A DNA stretch of 64,000 nucleotides from Thuidium tamariscinum (GCA_947034885.2 OX344754.2:18866501-18930500), one strand, 5' to 3'. Shown: positions 45,957 through 58,329, counted from the first letter of the stretch. Notes: generated by a model not told the origin, from the letters alone. Program-made: numbers and translations.

Positions 45957-47359
45957 TGAAGGAAGGAGGCCGTATCTTCAACGCTCACAACTTTTAGTTA
46001 GTTTCTTTTATGAAATTGAAACTTTGAGACGTGCTAAATCATCATTTTATCTTTCCAAATTGAGTTTATTTATATGAATTGGAGTTGTAGTGCAAAAGTT
46101 ATGTAGTATCAAAGGTTGAGGAATTTCATACTTTCTTATTTGAAAAAGTCGAGACTCCTCCTCTCATAACTTTTGGACAGTATCTTAGATCATTATGATA
46201 TTTTCACAAGTTATAGATATTAGTGAGAGCTTTCTAAATTGTTCTCATAATTAGTATTTGGAGCTTTCAAAAAAAATTATTGAGATTTTAAGAGGCAGTG
46301 GTTGGTTAGGAAGAAGGAAGAGGACCTCTACTTTGCTCTCATATAACTTTTGGACAGTATCTTAGAATAGGCTCAAATTTTGTAAGTGATTAGATTGTAC
46401 TTTTAACTTTTTAAATTGCTAAAGCACTTAACATTTGAGTTCCTAAAAAACCTATGACACTAGATGGAAGGTCGCAGCTTGTATGAGACTTAATATTACT
46501 TAATTCTTGTTAGGATTTCTTCATGTTTGAAAGAGAAAGAAGTTTTCAAGACTCAAGGTTGAAGATTTGAGACTCAAAAGGAGAAGAGATTGAAGATTCG
46601 TGTGTGTGGCTTGTGGCTTGTTTTTCCTAGTCGGTTTTGGAGGCTCATTGTGATTTTCTTGTTTTTTCAGCCGATTTTGGAGGCTAGTTGTTATTTCAAT
46701 TTTGCATTGTAAACTTGATTGCGGGCTATGGAGTCATTCTTATGACAGTTATTAGCCCCATTTCTTGTTTGTGGCGACGAAGTGGGATTGATCACCCACA
46801 TGGTCGATCTTCTATGTTGTTCCTACCGGTGAAAGGCGCTTCTTGGTCACCGTAAGTTTGAAGTTTAGGAGCCATTCTTTCGGACGGTTAGCTCGTGGTT
46901 TGGCCATCCCGTTTTACCCGTCCGAGGATTTGTTTCTTATTACACACCTTCACCTTATTCCTATAGAGCCACCACAGGATAGGCCTATGGAAGATTCAAG
47001 TGAAGATTGAAATGAAGATCGAATGAAAATTCGAGTTTTCGACATTACCTATCACTCACTCAACGACTTGCAGCCAGACACCCCGCATGTTCCCTAAGCG
47101 CACTCCTCTCTACCCGACAGCGCCATCTACACTTTGCATACATTTCCGAAATCAGTCATGTTCACAGACTGTAGATGGTGCTTTCAGAAACAAACTTTGA
47201 CTATTAATAACTTTTGCATACGGTATCCAAATCCTACGTTCTTTGTTGCGTTGGAACATGCTTTCACTTGCCAACAAGACCACATAAAAATTTGAACTAA
47301 TTAATAGCAAGAACTAGGCTCAGTATGAATAAGTGGCACTTTTGGATGTACCTACCTTA

Positions 47360-48009
47360 ATATGTAACCTTCATCCAAGATTTTAGAATATTTGAACTAT
47401 GACACTGTTGGAATTGAGTTCTCCTACCAGGATGTGGTTTCATGTAAAGTACTTCATTTGATGTTCTGCTGCAATGACAGACACGAGTGGAGGTCATTTC
47501 AATGCGACTCTCCGCAGAAAATGGATTCTTTTTTCATGCATGTTAATGCCGTTGCTGTTGCGTTCAAGTAGGTTTATGTACGTTTAATTGACGTCTTGGA
47601 TTAGCTGCAGATTCCCTTCAAGTTAATAGGCACCCGCCCTGGAATTACACTCACAGTGTGCTTCAACTCAACGCAGTAAGCTTACCTGTGTTTGCAACTA
47701 GTTCCGTTCTGTGTCGTAGTGGGCATCAAATTTTTTTTGTTATCGTTAAAACAGGCTTTGATAAGAAGTGGATTCTAGCTGAAAGAGAGGCAGATGGTGG
47801 CCTACCCTTCACTATCACCAGAAGTGTAAGCTTACAGTAAAGTGAAGTGAAGTAAAGTGAGTCTTAACCCTGAAACACTCTGACGTCCAATTTCTGGATG
47901 ATGTCAAATAGAAAATCAGATTTCTTTCTCATTACAGTTTGGATGAAAGTCATCCTAATTTGTGGTGAACTTGTCCTACCCAAGGGTTGGATTTGGTGTT
48001 ATTAGAGTA
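47360..48009. other. Intergenic DNA between the two family J copies
   Basis: Nothing is recognised. Tandem AGTGAAGTGAAGTAAAGTGA lies near 47841-47861. Confidence 0.4.
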
Positions 48010-48331
48010 AGGTAGGTACACCCAAAATGGCACTTGACTTTAAAGCATCATCTATAATGTGCATACATTTCCAAAATCAGTCATGTATTCTAACTGTAGA
48101 TGGTACTTTCAAAAACAAACTTTGACTGTTAATAACTTTTGCATACAATATCCAAATCCACTATTCTTTGGTGCATTGGAACATACTTTTACTCACCACA
48201 AGACTTTTACTCGCCAACAAGACTTTTACTCACCACAAGACTCGCCAACAAGATTGTATAAAAATTTGAACAGCATGATAATAGGAACTAGGCACAATAA
48301 GAATAAGTAGCGCTTTTGGGTGAACCCACCT
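48010..48331 (+). mobile_element. MITE family J, copy 2 (uninterrupted)
   Basis: A 322-bp element with inverted ends AGGTAGGTACACCCAAAATG and TTTTGGGTGAACCCACCT and TA on both outer sides. It contains a local expansion near 48185-48255, where ACTTTTACTC(A/G)CCA-CAAGA is repeated three times; copy 1 has a single version. Confidence 0.85.
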
Positions 48332-49103
48332 TATATGTTTTCCTAAAACTACAAATATGGAAGTATGTCAAGTGGTTGACCAAGCCAAAATTACATTGAC
48401 TCTAGTTCAAACTTGGAATTGCAAAAATGAGGTCATAGAATCAAAAAACTTATAAAACTTTCAAAAAATCACTATGTCAAGAGAACCTCAATTCAGATCC
48501 AATCCAACAAAATTTACTCCAAAAATGACAACATGTTGCTTGTAAATTGAATTTTAAAGGGATTCTGAATTTTTACTTTCAGAATTTATAAAAAAATATC
48601 GGTGATGGCATTGATGAATCTAATTGTATGGATAGAATCTCAAACTCAAACTCTACAACTTTTATTTGCATCTCAATTCCAAAATATTCTTCCAAATAGT
48701 ACTTTATAATGATCTTTCTGAAATTCTGGAGATGAGTCTGGACGCTTACGAGGTAAACTGTAGCATTGTCAGTTGCTTTCTGTCACAAAGATGCGAGACT
48801 CAACTCAAACAGTGTGCTATTCATTCTAGTCATTTGTTACATTCAATGTATTCTGAATTCTGACATTACCGGAAGTCGCACTGACTCTAGCAGCAGCAGT
48901 ACAGAGAATGGAAGTCTTGAATTTTCCTATTTCTGAAAGTAAGTTAGATAAGTTACTCAGCGTGGCCCTAGCCTGCAGGCCAGCCAGGATCCCTCATTTC
49001 AGCAGTTCACAGTAGACTTAGAAAGTATTGACCTCTCCAGCTCCAATTTCTCTGAGCCTCCGACGCCTCCTGGGAGTCCTGGCAGTGTAACCAGCGATTG
49101 ATT
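48332..49103. other. 3' flank of the ATP synthase subunit d gene
   Basis: The last 150-200 bp before 49104 are the likely 3' untranslated region (minus strand). The remainder is intergenic with no recognised feature. Confidence 0.4.
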
Positions 49104-51623
49104 TTACCCCCAATTGTGGTTCCTGATCTCATCGTCAATTTTGGCCCCCACCGCCGGATGCTTGGAGTAGTATTCGTCAATTGTTATTGTGGCCAATCCT
49201 TCCTGAAATCAAACGTAGTGCTTCAACATTTCAGTCCCTAATTCATCTCAAGGCGGGGACCGAAAGAGAGTTTTCCACATTTCTCATAATATGCCACAAA
49301 TGACTGTCCAAAGGTGCTACATGCCATTTTAATCACAGTGTCAAGGTCCTACGTGCTTAACCAAGGTTGTTTCTCTCTCAAAAACCACTCAAAACTTCCA
49401 TTTCTACTGCATTCACCTAAAAAACAAGATTTTTCTCTTACGCTTCCAGCTCGGTGGGCTAATTTACTTACCTTCTCCTCTCTAACTCTTGCAAGTTCTT
49501 TGTCAATAGCAATAATTATTCTCTTGGAATCCGCTTCCTTCTCTTCGGCCAAGGCCAACTGGTCATGAAGAAACCAAATTCAATCACATCCTCTTGTCTT
49601 TAATGCTAGGGTAATGACATAAGAATCCATTGATGTGACCGGAGAATTATAAAAAGAAAGAGCATTCAAGAACAAACATAAAGAGACAGTCGTGAAGCAA
49701 GATATCGTTGGAGAAGCATTGGAAAAAGATGCCTTAATCTGTCATATTGCACAGGGTTAAGCACGCAAGCTATCTAACCAATCTCAGAATCAAGAGCGCA
49801 GTTGTACCAAAGACCGGTGCTTTGCCCTGTAGTCTTCGGTGAACTCGCACTCATAGTCAGGAACCTCCTTGTCAAGAGCTGTATTCCCCATCAATATCTT
49901 CATGTTAGAACTTTATATGTACATCCTACAATAGATTTCCCGGAAACAAAGAACGATTCATTGCTCCACTGGGATCAACAGCGACAGCTGGCATCTTGAC
50001 TCCCATAACAATTTTTGGGATTTCTCCCAAACATGTCAGCTCAATTGCACTTGCGCATGAACAGCGGCCATGAAACACCTCAATTCTGAACCAAGCACAA
50101 ACTCTAAACAAATAAGAAATGCTTAAATCAGTCTTAATCCGCGACACAATGGCAGATGCAAGCAATTATGGGCAATCGTATCCGACTCACAATTGACCGA
50201 TTTTTCAAAAATATTCACGATGTTCGATCCCAGCTTCTCCCTGTAAAAGTCCCAATTGATGCTTTGAGGTCTCTGCATTTGCACAAGAAGGCAGCGAATC
50301 AGTAACCAAAATTGAACTACCTAATTATCTGAATGGCGAAGGTTCGATTTTCAAACCTTCAGTTTGGAACATGTGCCTGGAAAGGCATGGAAGAACATTA
50401 AGTTTCAGCCATTCAGGCCTTCATTCCGCCAAGTTCTTATTTCCGCATTAATTTTTTCTTTAAAGAACTTACTCATAAAAAGTCGTATAAGAGACACTGA
50501 CATAGTTAGAAATTGTGCTCTTGGAAAAGCATCCTAACTCCGGATTTCATTTCAAGAACGAGCACACAGAAGCTTGACCAATTCCAGATAAGGACAATGG
50601 CCTCGCAGCTAAGACTACTGAAACCAAGATCTTTATTAAAAAAAAGGACCTAAAATTAGCAGATTACATGTGATTTCGGCTTCATTTATCACAGCATGCG
50701 CCAGGAACCGGATTTAGAATATTGAGAAAAATCTCCAAGAAACGGTCAACAATTCTACTGAACAGAAACTGAAATCCATCCCAAGACATTTGCTCAAAAT
50801 TTCACAATGGTGAACTTCTCTTGGATCTTGATCAGCCTCAATCCAATGCCATTGACACTGCAGCTAGGACTGCCCAAACCAAGATTTCTTTCAAGTACCA
50901 CTTCGAAGACCAAGCATTAGCTATCGAACTTCATGTCTCACATCAGGCTTCACTTCCCAACACGGACTTGGAATCAATGTGTCAGCATGCAACCAGTTCC
51001 AGTGAATATTGCGAGATGTCTTCAAGATGAATTAGACAATTCTTGAAACCGAAACTGAATTTCAACCAAGACACCTTGGTCTTCCAAAATCTCCTAAGAA
51101 AATCGTAGTATTTTTGAAGAAGTGAATCTCACAGTAATTCTTGAAACAAGAAACTGGATCCAACCAAGGCAATTACTAAAAATAGTCGTACAATGGCGAA
51201 ACTCTCCTGGATTTTGATTTACTGCCTCCAGTGACATTGACATCGCAGCTACGACTACTACCGGTACACCAAGATTTCTTTGAGGAACACATTTTCGAAA
51301 ACCTAACATTAATAAATTATTCATCGCACACATCAGGCTTCATAAAACAGACTAAGAAAAGCGTCCGGAACGAATTCCAGTGAACATTGATATTTGTCTC
51401 CAATTCTTGAACCATATTTTGTCTTCAAAAATAACAAGAAACAATGTTGTCTTAAAAAAGGAAAAACTCTTACAATGGTGAACCTCTCCTGGATAGTGCC
51501 GGCAATGTCATCGTAAGTTCGACGCAGTGCCTGCAGCTTCGACTTCCCCTCCGCCGAAGTCACCACTTTATTCAGGAACTCCCAGTCGATGGCCTTGCCC
51601 ACTTTCGACGAAGCCTTGCTCAT
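49104..51623 (-). CDS. ATPQ: Mitochondrial ATP synthase subunit d
   Basis: Five exons on the minus strand: 51623-51474, 50272-50191, 49878-49808, 49558-49472 and 49202-49104. The phases agree and give 162 residues (Arabidopsis about 168). Family landmarks in order: KAIDWEFLNKVV, LRRTYDDIAGTIQERF, INWDFYREKLGSNIV, EVPDYECEFTEDYRAKH, AIDKELARVREEK, and the C-terminal TIDEYYSKHP with DDEIRNHNWG, all matching the plant d subunit position by position. Exon 3's donor is GTACAA; the others are consensus-like. The protein is a peripheral-stalk subunit of F1Fo-ATP synthase that ties F1 to the membrane part; it has no cleavable presequence in plants. The first intron is large (1.2 kb) and internally repetitive. 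Confidence 0.93.
50580..51480 (-). repeat. Diverged tandem repeats in intron 1 of the subunit d gene
   Basis: On the plus strand CAATGG(T/C)GAA(C/A)-TCTC-TGGAT occurs at about 50804, 51191 and 51475; the last instance is the exon 1/donor junction itself. ACCAAGAT(T)TCTTT follows in two to three of them and GCAGCTA-GACTAC in others. Spacing is about 387 and 284 bp. The intron thus grew by repeating a segment that includes the end of exon 1. Confidence 0.65.
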
Positions 51624-51938
51624 TTTTAATGAATTTTTCAACAAATGCACTTAGAAATGGATTTTCTTCTGTTGATCCGATCCGTTCCAAACAGATTGTG
51701 CTACACGGAGGTAAAACAAAAATGTGGGAAACGCTGGCTTGCCTTGCTGCTGCGGTGGCTGCACTTCATCACCCCCCTTGGCAATGGAGCAGAGTCCGGA
51801 TGAACTATGGATGCGCAAGGATGGATGTAATCATGAGATTAGGATGAAAGGTGTTGGTTCTGATGGTTTCTATTGACAAAGAGTGGATGAACTAAGAAGA
51901 GCTGTTGAGAGAGTGAAAGGCGGGTCGTTAGGATATGC

Positions 51939-51944
51939 CACGTG
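51939..51944. promoter_or_regulatory. G-box (CACGTG) upstream of the subunit d gene
   Basis: CACGTG in TGCCACGTGCTC, 316 bp before the subunit d start codon on the minus strand. A single motif; function is inferred only. Confidence 0.3.
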
Positions 51945-51949
51945 CTCAT

Positions 51950-53879
51950 AGCACTTGAAAGTCGGATGTAACTGAATTTGAACGGATGAAACTCGTTATT
52001 GGATGAAAAATGAGCAATTTCTCTGGGTGCTGCATTTGAAATTGAGTTCTACATAAGGTAATTGCATCTATTGCTACATGTTTCTAAAACCTATTTGTAC
52101 ATACTCTTGTGTAAAATGTACAACTTGGGGTTGATTTTAGATACATCTATGTTTTGCACATTCTCACAATGTTCATGTGTGCATGTAAAACAATCTTCAT
52201 TTTAATCCATAAGCATTTAGAGTCTTTTCCATAATTGATGATTTGGAAAATATCATCATAAAGTATTATTTGCAAGAGTATTTTGGAATGGAGATACAAA
52301 TAAAAGTTGTAAACTTTGAGTTTCAAATTCCATTTGTATTATTAGATTTACAAATTCTATCACATATGTTTTTCTATAAATTTTAAAAGGAAAATCTCAA
52401 AAATTTCTTCCAAATTCAATTCCAATATTTTGCTTGGATTTGAAAGGAGGGTCTCTTGATATGATGATTTTTTGAAATTTTTGTGCTCTTTAAATCTATG
52501 ACTTCATTTTTTTCAAATCCAATATTGAACTAGACTTATTGCAATTTTGGCTTGGTCAACCACTTGACATACTTCTACATTTGCAATTTTAGAAAAATAA
52601 AATATGTGTTTTTGGAATACCAAATCCAACCTTTAGCTAGAACAACAAGTTGATAAACTATCTCTTGAAATTAAGATGACTTTCATCCAAGTAGTAATGA
52701 GGATGAAAAGTAACTTTTATATTGTAAGTTGTCCATACACTATACGTCATAGCACTTTAGAGTTAATTTCCATTAAAATCCAATAAATACTTACATAATT
52801 TAAGAAACATACTCAAATGCTTATTTGAATGATTTTAAATATAATATAAGTTAAAAATTCTAATTATTATTTCACTCAATAATATTAGACCCTTTTTTTC
52901 CCCCAAAATGGAACATTTTACATAGTTGAATAGATGAAATTAGAAAATTGAGATTCAAAGGATTTTATCATTTGAATTATCATTTACATTGTTTCAATAA
53001 TAACAACAATAACGATATCATTGGCCCAAAGAATGAAGTCTCTCTTAGAGGTAACTTTTTCTTAAGGATATGATACCAAGGGCTACTAACCATTGATGCC
53101 TCTTTGTGAAAGTAAACCTTTTTTTGCCTTGTTGTATTAAAAATATAAAATTCTCCTTATAAACTTGAAATTTTTTGTTGCTTTTAATTCTAGGTTCCTC
53201 ACAATTGTAGTTCAACATTGTGGCATGTCTTTGCATTTTGACTAGTAATAAATACTATAAGTTTATCCTCATTTCTTAAATATATCCACCTCATGTGTAT
53301 CCAAAATTGAAATTTGATTCATTTCATATTCTAAAAAACTAATGAAAATCCAACTCAATTGTAAAAAGGATTTCAATATAAATTTGCATCATTTTTAACT
53401 TATCCATTATAGATTTTCTTAAAGATTATATTTCAAATATAGATAGAAGAAAAGATTTTTAATTTAAAAAATTTATAAATATTATTTTCAACTTATAACT
53501 ACTACAACAACAAGGTATTTAAGTATTAGGAATTAAATCACTTTGGGGCAAAAATAAGAACTCAAATTATTCTTCCATTTAAATACAAACTTGATGGTTA
53601 GTAGATTGGTTTTTATCCATTATATAGATAATCATATCAATATTATTCTTATTGAAAAGGAAACATTCAATTTTTTTTATTGCATTTAACATGCATCAAA
53701 AAATTCCACATGGAACTTTCAATTTTAGTATACATAATATTATTATCCGGCCTAAATTATTCTCCTTTAGAAATTGAGAGAATTCCTCTTTGGATCCATA
53801 GGAGTGAATTTTATTCAATTTGCAAAGAATCATTACATACTTTTTGTAAAAGTGTTGAAAGGCAAAATTTCACCTCGTA
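51950..53879. other. AT-rich intergenic DNA, nothing recognised
   Basis: No gene, RNA or repeat boundary is supported. Confidence 0.4.
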
Positions 53880-54263
53880 AGGGAAAAACACCCATTTCCA
53901 TCCTTGTACCTATTCTTGGACCCTAGACTACCACTAAATCTGTCCATAAGCATTCATTAAAATGTCCGACAAATGTTTAATTCCAATTTGCCGACGCAAT
54001 TGTAAGACACATGTACAATTTTCATTCACTGACAACTGATTTCAATAGGTGTTTAATTAAAGGTACACCTATAGGATGGTTCCAGTGGTCTAGGGAGCCA
54101 ACACTTTGGAAATTTATAGAAATTACATACTGATTCCAAATTTTTTTTTTCTTTTAATATTCATGATTTTCACTCGCTAATACTAGAAAAATATCAGTTT
54201 TAGAAAACGCTACCTCAAACTATGCTGAATTCCTTATTTGGATGATTTTGGGTGTTTCCACTG
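53880..54263 (+). mobile_element. MITE family B, copy 2
   Basis: A 384-bp copy, the same length as copy 1, from AGGGAAAAACACCCATTTCC to GGGTGTTTCCACTG, with TA on both sides (53878-53879 and 54264-54265). By eye it is about 85-90% identical to copy 1. Confidence 0.85.
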
Positions 54264-55704
54264 TAGTTCTCAAAAGAAATAGAAAAGTTTACATTCTAAA
54301 ATTTAGGCACATCAAGCTTACAATCATTAGGAATATTTGCTCTAAAATCATGGGACAATGTATTTCAACAAGGTTATCAAAGAATTCTACAAGTGGATTT
54401 GTTAAACAAATATACAGATGAAGATTTTGATCTAGCTTTGAGGTTAAGTATTTTAAAGCAATTTGGAGCCTTTGAATGAATTTCAGTGATTAATAATGTT
54501 ATATAGCACTTCAAAATAAAAAATTCATTAATAGGATATTCAACTTAAATAGTTTATTTTTTAATGAAAAAAATTCAAAAATTATATATATATATATATA
54601 TATATAATATAAATCAAATTATTTGTCTTATAATTCCAAAGATAATTTTGTTACTTCAAACTCTCAATTATATTTTTATACAAATTTTCAAGAAGGTTTG
54701 AAAGTCTCATAGTACTAAAACATTGTTGCATGTAAAATTACAGTAGTTAATTTTGTTAATTTTATATTTAAAATTGTAATTATTGTGATTTTGGGGAGCC
54801 AAAAAGTTGTATGGACTAATAGCCAATGTCTAGACTCTTCTAACTTTGATAATATACCAAGCATTTTTCCACTCATCACTTTCTATTTTCTTTCTCACTA
54901 CTTTGAAATATGTTTCATTATCTTATCGGGCCCAACCTTTAAAAAAAAGAAAAAAATATTCTAAACTTTAGTTGGAAATCTATTCCAATCCTGGTTGGAA
55001 ATAGCTACATCCTATAGCTTGGAATGGGTCCTTGATTAAGAATGGATGGTCCTATCTTACTTCCAATTATGTTCCACATATATACCACAAAAATTATTAT
55101 TATTTTAGTATTGTAGAACCACCTATAGTCTTAAGCGATTCTACATAATATTGAAGCAATATAAAGCAATGTAAAATTTTTACCATGTAAAGAGATAGAA
55201 ATCAATTCTTTGGTGTTTTTTTCATTAGATTCAAATTATTATGAGTTTTGGAAGCCAAAAGTTGGCTTGAACCTATTCCCAATATATAGAGTCTTCCAAT
55301 TGTGACCATTCAAGAACTACTTTTCTACTCACTACTTTAGAACATGAGTCATGAATTTATTAGTCCCAATCTATAAAATGAGTAAGAAAAACACATTCCA
55401 CGCTTTAGCTACAAATTTATTCTAGCCTTGTCAAGAAATATGGTAGAGAGACCCATAATTGACAAAATAAGTACATTTGGGCATGATCGAGGGTAGTGCA
55501 AGGCATAACAAACATTTTCACAAGAGCATTGACAAAAATGATGGAGATTGCCAAAAAAAATCAAAATTTTATCTCTTGAATTGAAATCACTATGAATTTA
55601 AGCGGCAAAAGTTGGACTTGACTATCAACCAACACCTAGAGTCATCCAATTGTGATCATTTGAGAATTACTTTCTTGCTCATTGATTTCTACTTTTATAG
55701 GATG
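54264..55704. other. AT-rich intergenic DNA with a (TA)n tract
   Basis: A (TA)n microsatellite of about 12 units lies near 54583-54606. Around 54780-54860, 55220-55300 and 55590-55680 a block resembling AGCCAAAAGTTG...CTAATAGCCAATGTCTAGA...CTTCTAACT recurs with about 430 and 375 bp spacing, a diverged direct repeat. No gene. Confidence 0.45.
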
Positions 55705-55940
55705 CTAAATCCTCCATTCAAAGTGGGCCCAATAAGATGAATTTACCTTGTAGAAAAATGCAAGAATTTTATTTTATTTTGTGCAAATTCTAAATTCATA
55801 TTTGCAATCAAAGACCCCAAATTAGCTAGGGGAGGTTTAGAACATATCTTAGATACAACCCAAAATAGGGGGCTTTTTTTCACTTTTACCTTAGTGAAGC
55901 AAAAAATATATCCTATTGGGCCTACTTTGATTGGAGAATT
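55705..55940 (-). mobile_element. Family F MITE copy (55.8 kb)
   Basis: Inverted ends TCCATTCAAAGTGGGCCCAA and GGGCCTACTTTGATTGGAG, with GCTAAAT outside and ATTTAGC on the other side, giving an inverted repeat of roughly 30 bp. The core is F (CATATTTGCAATCAAAGACC, CCCAAATTAGCTAGGGGA). Confidence 0.7.
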
Positions 55941-56619
55941 TAGCGTCTTGACCTACTTTCTTTCTCACTTATGTGTCATGAATTAATTGGTCTAAACCTT
56001 GAAAAGTACAAAAACACACACTCCAAGGAAAAATTGGAAATCTATTCAAACCTTGGTTGGAATTATAGTAGCCTATTGATTGTCAATGGAGTATTGGTTA
56101 GGAATGGTCCCTCTACAATAACTACACTTACAAATTGGATGTGGATTTATGGTTGGCAATGGATGGTCCTAACATATCAACCTATGGTGATCAACTAGCC
56201 CCATATTGTATTATCTACTACCCATAAACTGAGTACTAAAGTAAACCAACCCATGACAAGCTAGCCAACTATCTAATGCAAACATCTACAAAACAACCCA
56301 TTACAATTTTCTATCAATCCTTCATAGATTTTTTTTAATAAATGAGGTTAGGACTTCATTAGGAAGCTAAATAACCAAATTTAATGTTTTAAATAATGGT
56401 GACAAAGTTATTAGAGATTGATTTAGGAACTTCCACCTTTTGCAATCTAAAGTCATAAAGAGAACTACTTTTTTATTCATCATGTTATATCCATGTTAGA
56501 AAATTTTGCAACCATATTAGGATATATGGGGACTGCTTTAGATGATTTGACAACCATTATGGGCACTCTTCTTGATGATTTTGGAGTAGTCTAGAGACTA
56601 TATTGAATTATTTGGATTA
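55941..56619. other. Intergenic DNA, nothing recognised
   Basis: No supported gene or repeat boundary. Confidence 0.35.
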
Positions 56620-56996
56620 TGGGAGAAACATCCAATAGTGCATATGTACCTTACATTGGATTCTAGATTCATTGAAAACCGTCTCTAGACTATAGTTAAT
56701 GTGTTTGCCAAATGTTTGACCCTAATTCGCTGACACATATTATAGACACATACCAAAATTTGATCAACTCACTGCTGGTTCTAGTGGCATTCATGTTTGG
56801 AGGCATCTATTGAACAGTTTCAATGGTATAGAAAGCCAACACTTTAGAAAATCATAGAAATTACATACGGCATTTGAATTTTTTATTTATTATACATGAT
56901 TTTCACTCACTAATACTAGAAGAATATCATTTCTAGAAAAATTTGCATCCAACTATGCTGAATTCCTAATTTGGACGATTTTGGGTGTTTCCATTG
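56620..56996 (+). mobile_element. MITE family B, copy 3
   Basis: A 377-bp copy from TGGGAGAAACATCCAATAG to TTTGGGTGTTTCCATTG, with TA on both sides. It is the most diverged of the four. Confidence 0.8.
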
Positions 56997-57224
56997 TATA
57001 CAGTTCAAAAATTCTTTAAAAATTCATACTTTGTCAAAAAAATGAAATTTCAATTGCTCTCTCCATTTCTCATGTTTGACTTTCTAAGGGGGAGGGAAAT
57101 TCATCTTCAAAAGTGTCAATATGACAAACTAGTCAATCTGCCTCTCATAGGCTGGTTTACCTTAGAAGTATACCTGACATTCCATGATAAAAGACGCGTT
57201 TGTACAGACTTTAACTTTATTGAC

Positions 57225-57315
57225 AGTTTTTTTTAAAACATGGACAATTTCCATTAATCAGGGAAACAGTACAGTGGACCAGAGGGCAAGCCCTCGGCAA
57301 GAGATTTTTTTGTGA
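57225..57315 (-). repeat. Non-LTR retroelement tail (minus strand)
   Basis: Read on the minus strand: CCGAGGGCTTGCCCTCTGG, then CTGTTTCCCTGATTAATGG, then CATGTTTTAAAAAAAA, an A-rich end. A second copy with the same order is at 60440-60530. This is a plant LINE-type 3' end without coding remains. Confidence 0.5.
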
Positions 57316-57454
57316 TTTTTCAGTAATTTTTTAAGCTGTTTATCTAACTTTTCCTCTTTTCTTTTCTTTTTCTTTAACTTTATTGACAGTTTCAAAGTCC
57401 CACCTCTATTCATTTGTTAAAAAAAAATTTAAAAAAAAAGAAAAAGTCCCACTT

Positions 57455-57772
57455 CTAACTTAACAATTTCAGCTTTTGCATGAGTGTCAGCAGATAAGTT
57501 AGTACATCACTACATGTGAGACAGAACTGAAAACCTGAATAAGCATGCCCTCCACACTCCTGCCTCCTCCATTCTGACCTGCAACTCCAGTCCCCAAATG
57601 TCAGGTATTTCCACAGAAAACTTCCAGGACTTTGCAGGAAGATGCAGTCCTGGCCCCTGGCTGGCATTGAAATTCTACAGTAGAAATCTGCTCCCAACAA
57701 GATTGGAGTTGGTGAGAAATTGATTAACCCTGTGAGGACGCCATGGACCAGAATGGTCCAATGGCAGGACAT
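57455..57772 (-). other. Open frame of 105 codons, unassigned
   Basis: A G+C-rich (near 48%) minus-strand frame with several cysteines (GQDCIFLQSPGSF, FGDWSCRSEWRRQECGG). I recognise no family. It starts next to a LINE-like tail, so it may be retroelement sequence, or an exon of a gene with the signal-peptide exon at 58.8 kb. Neither is shown. Confidence 0.2.
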
Positions 57773-57775
57773 TAA

Positions 57776-57877
57776 ATCCTACCATCGCCAGGCCACTTGT
57801 GGTTGGTGGCTTTGTATTTTTCTCCTCTGCATTGAAATTTCATTTCATTTGTTTCAAAAAAAAAATTATTTCAAAAA
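57776..57877 (+). repeat. LINE-like 3' tail (plus strand)
   Basis: GCCAGGCCACTTGTGGTTGG...TTTGTATTTTTC...GCATTGAAATTTCATTTCAT and then A-rich sequence. It matches the split tail at 13385 and the tail end at 62125. Confidence 0.55.
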
Positions 57878-58125
57878 AAAAAATTAAATCGTACCATTGA
57901 AGGTGGGATGGGCCCAGCAAGGTAAATTTTGGGTTCTCTGGATAAATGTGAAAAAAACAACCTGTTTTGTGCCATGTTTAGAGGTATATTACAGACCTCT
58001 CCTAGCTAATTTGGAGTCTCTAGATGCAAATGTGAATTTAAAATTTGCAAAAAATAAATAAATTCTTGCATTTTCCTCCAAGGCAAATCCACCTATTGGG
58101 CCCACCTTCAATGGTAGTATTTAAC
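57878..58125 (+). mobile_element. Family F MITE copy (57.9 kb)
   Basis: Inverted ends TACCATTGAAGGTGGGATGGGCCC and GGGCCCACCTTCAATGGTA (the pair shares 19 bp with one small gap). Core F markers are GTATATTACAGACC and TAGCTAATTTGGAGTCTC. Confidence 0.75.
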
Positions 58126-58139
58126 GTCCTACATTCCAA

Positions 58140-58329
58140 TGGATGACATAGAAATCTTGCAAATGAGACAAAAGAGTGATTGTTCATCTATAGAATTTTG
58201 TGAAGAAAGGGAGATCATGAATAATAGTTTGTTCTCCAATGAATATTTTAAAATTTTTTAAAGTAGATGATTCAGAATGTTTCAAAAAGGATGATTTCCA
58301 CAGAGACCACTCTGTCCTTACAAGGTTAA
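58140..58329 (+). repeat. Family K element, right part
   Basis: AAAGTAGATGATTCAGAATG, GATGATTTCCACAGAGACC, CTGTCCTTACAAGGTTAA match the right half of the K element at 62169 (TTAA at the end). The left end is diverged. Confidence 0.5.

Larger units (their letters stand above)
44528..47118. mobile_element. 2.6-kb insertion inside MITE J copy 1 (retroelement-like)
   Basis: Comparison with the intact J copy defines the borders. AGCGC occurs at 44523-44527 and again at 47119-47123, a 5-bp target duplication. Alternatively the insert runs TGTC...GACA with a 4-bp GCGC duplication, which would give the TG...CA ends of LTR-type elements. The two ends of the insert do not resemble each other, so there is no LTR pair. 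It could be a long solo LTR or another non-autonomous element. Inside are decayed frames and a 12-bp minisatellite. Confidence 0.6.
44490..47357 (+). mobile_element. MITE family J, copy 1, split by a 2.6-kb insertion
   Basis: The left end AAGTAGGTACACCCAAAAATG...CTTAAAGCGC (44490-44527) and the right part from AGCGCCATCTACACTTTGCA (47119) to GGATGTACCTACCT (47357) together match the uninterrupted copy at 48010-48331. TA lies outside both ends (44488-44489 and 47358-47359). Without the insert the element would be about 270-280 bp. Confidence 0.75.

Noticed and set aside
45745..46077. Repetitive Glu-Phe-Gly-Pro frame (plus) and Gln-Thr-Pro frame (minus)
   Set aside because: Both are by-products of the 12-bp minisatellite at 45861-45956, which cannot introduce stops; no gene context.
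49926..50165. Minus-strand frame containing LGEIPKIV as a candidate exon of ATP synthase subunit d
   Set aside because: It resembles the family only over about six residues; the exon at 49808-49878 (EVPDYECEFTEDYRAKH) matches better and has the right phase on both sides.
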